NCBI GenBank assembly: GCA_040512755.1
Contig: JBEVEP010000338.1
Location: forward strand, 1 to 6,635
Reading direction: 5' to 3'
DNA from: JBEVEP01 sp040512755
GTDB taxonomy: Bacteria; Pseudomonadota; Alphaproteobacteria; Rhizobiales; Rhizobiaceae
DNA: 6,635 nucleotides
How positions within the stretch are numbered: the first letter of the stretch is position 1; the number at the start of each line of letters is the position of its first letter. Both the position numbers and the translations under genes were made by a program. Shown one piece after another: positions 5,473-6,635 of the stretch. The notes below the pieces were generated by a model that made no database searches, was not told the origin of the DNA, and saw nothing but the letters and a program-made list of their open reading frames with translations.

Positions 5473-6635
5473 ATGAACACCGCGATTCGCCAGTCCGCAG
5501 AAACACCTTGGGAAAAAGCCAAGGTCGAGCAGATTGTTCGCGCGGACAAAGCAGCTTTTGGCAAGGGAAGGTCCGAAATCGCAAACGCTATGATCGAGCG
5601 AAGCGAGATCCGGGTGCGACCTGACCGTAACCGGGGTCGCTCCGCGGCAATCAACCCGTCTGGCCGTTTCGAACCGGTCAGCCGCCATGTCTTTGACGAT
5701 GGCTGGAGCACGCTCGAGGAATTGCCGCCCTTCAAGACCGAGGTTCAGGTTGAGAAACCGCGCACGATCATCACGCGCAACGATTCGCCCGACATTTCAT
5801 TCGACCGTTCCATCAATCCCTATCGCGGCTGCGAGCATGGCTGTGTCTATTGCTTCGCCCGTCCCACGCACGCCTATATGGGCCTGTCGCCCGGGCTCGA
5901 TTTCGAATCGAAGCTTTTCGCCAAGCCGGATGCCGCAAAGTTGCTTGAGCGCGAGCTTGCCAGGGACGGATACCAGCCGCGCACAATCGCGATAGGCACC
6001 AATACCGATCCCTATCAGCCGATCGAACGCCAGTACCGGATCATGCGTGAGGTGCTGGAGGTTCTCGACGCTCACAATCATCCGGTCGGCATCGTGACGA
6101 AGTCCGCCCTGGTCACGCGGGACATCGATATTCTCTCCCGCATGGCCGAGCGAGGACTGGCGAAGGTGGCGCTTTCGGTGACGACGCTCGATCGGATGCT
6201 GGCGCGTGTCATGGAGCCGCGCGCCTCCACGCCAACCAAACGGCTTGAAGCTATCAGGCAGCTCTCCGAGGCGGGCATTCCGGCTTCGGTCATGGTTGCT
6301 CCGATCCTTCCCGGCCTCACGGACTCCGAGATCGAACGGATCCTCGATGCGGGACGCGCCGCAGGAGCACGCGACGCCGGTTATGTAATCCTGCGGCTGC
6401 CGCTTGAGGTCGCTCCCATCTTCAAGGACTGGCTCCTGCGCCACTATCCAGACCGCTACAGGCATGTGATGTCGCTGGTGCGCTCGATGCGCGACGGCAA
6501 GGACTACGACTCGGAATGGGGCAAACGTATGCGGGGTTCCGGTCCTTATGCCTGGCAGATCGGCCGGCGCTTCGAGATCGCCGCTCGCAGGCTTGGTCTC
6601 AATGCCGAAAAAACGAGACTTCGCAACGACCTCTT
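5473..6635 (+). CDS. PA0069-family radical SAM protein (SplB-like), 3' end cut by window
   Basis: At least 387 residues are open from ATG 5473 to the window end without a stop. The iron-sulfur motif CxxxCxxC is intact as C120, C124 and C127 within 'NPYRGCEHGCVYC'; the SAM-contacting region 'IGTNTDPYQP' follows at about 174-183, then 'VTKSALVTRDIDIL' and 'KVALSVTTLD' strands of the partial TIM barrel. The preceding 'INPSGRFEP' and 'FDDGW' segments are typical of the PA0069 group of COG1533, the class that also contains spore photoproduct lyase (SplB). Function in Gram-negative bacteria is not established. Full-length relatives are around 360-400 residues, so only a few codons are probably missing. 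The N-terminal 39 residues are less conserved in character, and ATG 5590 is an alternative start. A LexA-type box lies 25 nt upstream. Confidence 0.9.
   Translation, partial: MNTAIRQSAETPWEKAKVEQIVRADKAAFGKGRSEIANAMIERSEIRVRPDRNRGRSAAINPSGRFEPVSRHVFDDGWSTLEELPPFKTEVQVEKPRTIITRNDSPDISFDRSINPYRGCEHGCVYCFARPTHAYMGLSPGLDFESKLFAKPDAAKLLERELARDGYQPRTIAIGTNTDPYQPIERQYRIMREVLEVLDAHNHPVGIVTKSALVTRDIDILSRMAERGLAKVALSVTTLDRMLARVMEPRASTPTKRLEAIRQLSEAGIPASVMVAPILPGLTDSEIERILDAGRAAGARDAGYVILRLPLEVAPIFKDWLLRHYPDRYRHVMSLVRSMRDGKDYDSEWGKRMRGSGPYAWQIGRRFEIAARRLGLNAEKTRLRNDL

Noticed and set aside
5797..6465. Minus-strand open frame of 222 codons opposite the radical SAM gene
   Set aside because: It lies entirely inside the plus-strand frame with the CxxxCxxC motif, shows no domain, and has no supported ribosome site.

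Overview
This is about 6.6 kb of GC-rich DNA (roughly 60% by eye) that looks like core chromosome of an alphaproteobacterium of the order Hyphomicrobiales (Rhizobiales; Phyllobacteriaceae, Rhizobiaceae or Brucellaceae-like). The assignment rests on protein style (small DUF2007 protein, TrmN6-like methylase, short S49 peptidase, IspE, MoaB, atypical GT2 and PA0069-type radical SAM protein side by side), on GTG and TTG starts, and on a LexA operator of the alphaproteobacterial GTTC-N7-GTTC type. No database search was possible, so genus is not claimed.

Layout: (1) 1-150 is a leader with one short perfect inverted repeat. (2) 151-1160 holds a DUF2007 gene closely coupled to a TrmN6-like methyltransferase. 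(3) 1237-2106 is a cytoplasmic-type S49 (SppA/SohB-like) serine peptidase with a TTG start and a good ribosome binding site. (4) 2107-2217 carries two back-to-back hairpins, with a possible weak promoter before them, in front of a 61-residue single-span membrane protein (2218-2403). (5) 2577-3470 is ispE (MEP isoprenoid pathway), overlapping moaB (molybdenum cofactor) by 14 nt. (6) On the minus strand, 4085-4606 is a small GT2-like protein without an obvious DxD metal motif, convergent with moaB. (7) 4784-5182 is a single-domain cupin that strongly resembles the manganese cupin hydroxynitrile lyases. (8) 5473 to the window end is the 5' part of a PA0069-family (COG1533, SplB-like) radical SAM gene with an intact CxxxCxxC motif; it is cut by the window edge.

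Most genes are housekeeping: tRNA modification, proteolysis, isoprenoid and molybdopterin synthesis. The observations most worth following are the exact LexA-type box 25 nt upstream of the radical SAM start, which would place a protein related to DNA photoproduct lyases under SOS control; the lone HNL-like cupin with all its metal ligands retained but a changed active-site position 40; and the run of perfect hairpins on both sides of the small membrane protein gene. There are no tRNA or rRNA genes, CRISPR arrays, insertion sequences or recognisable novel multi-gene systems in the window.
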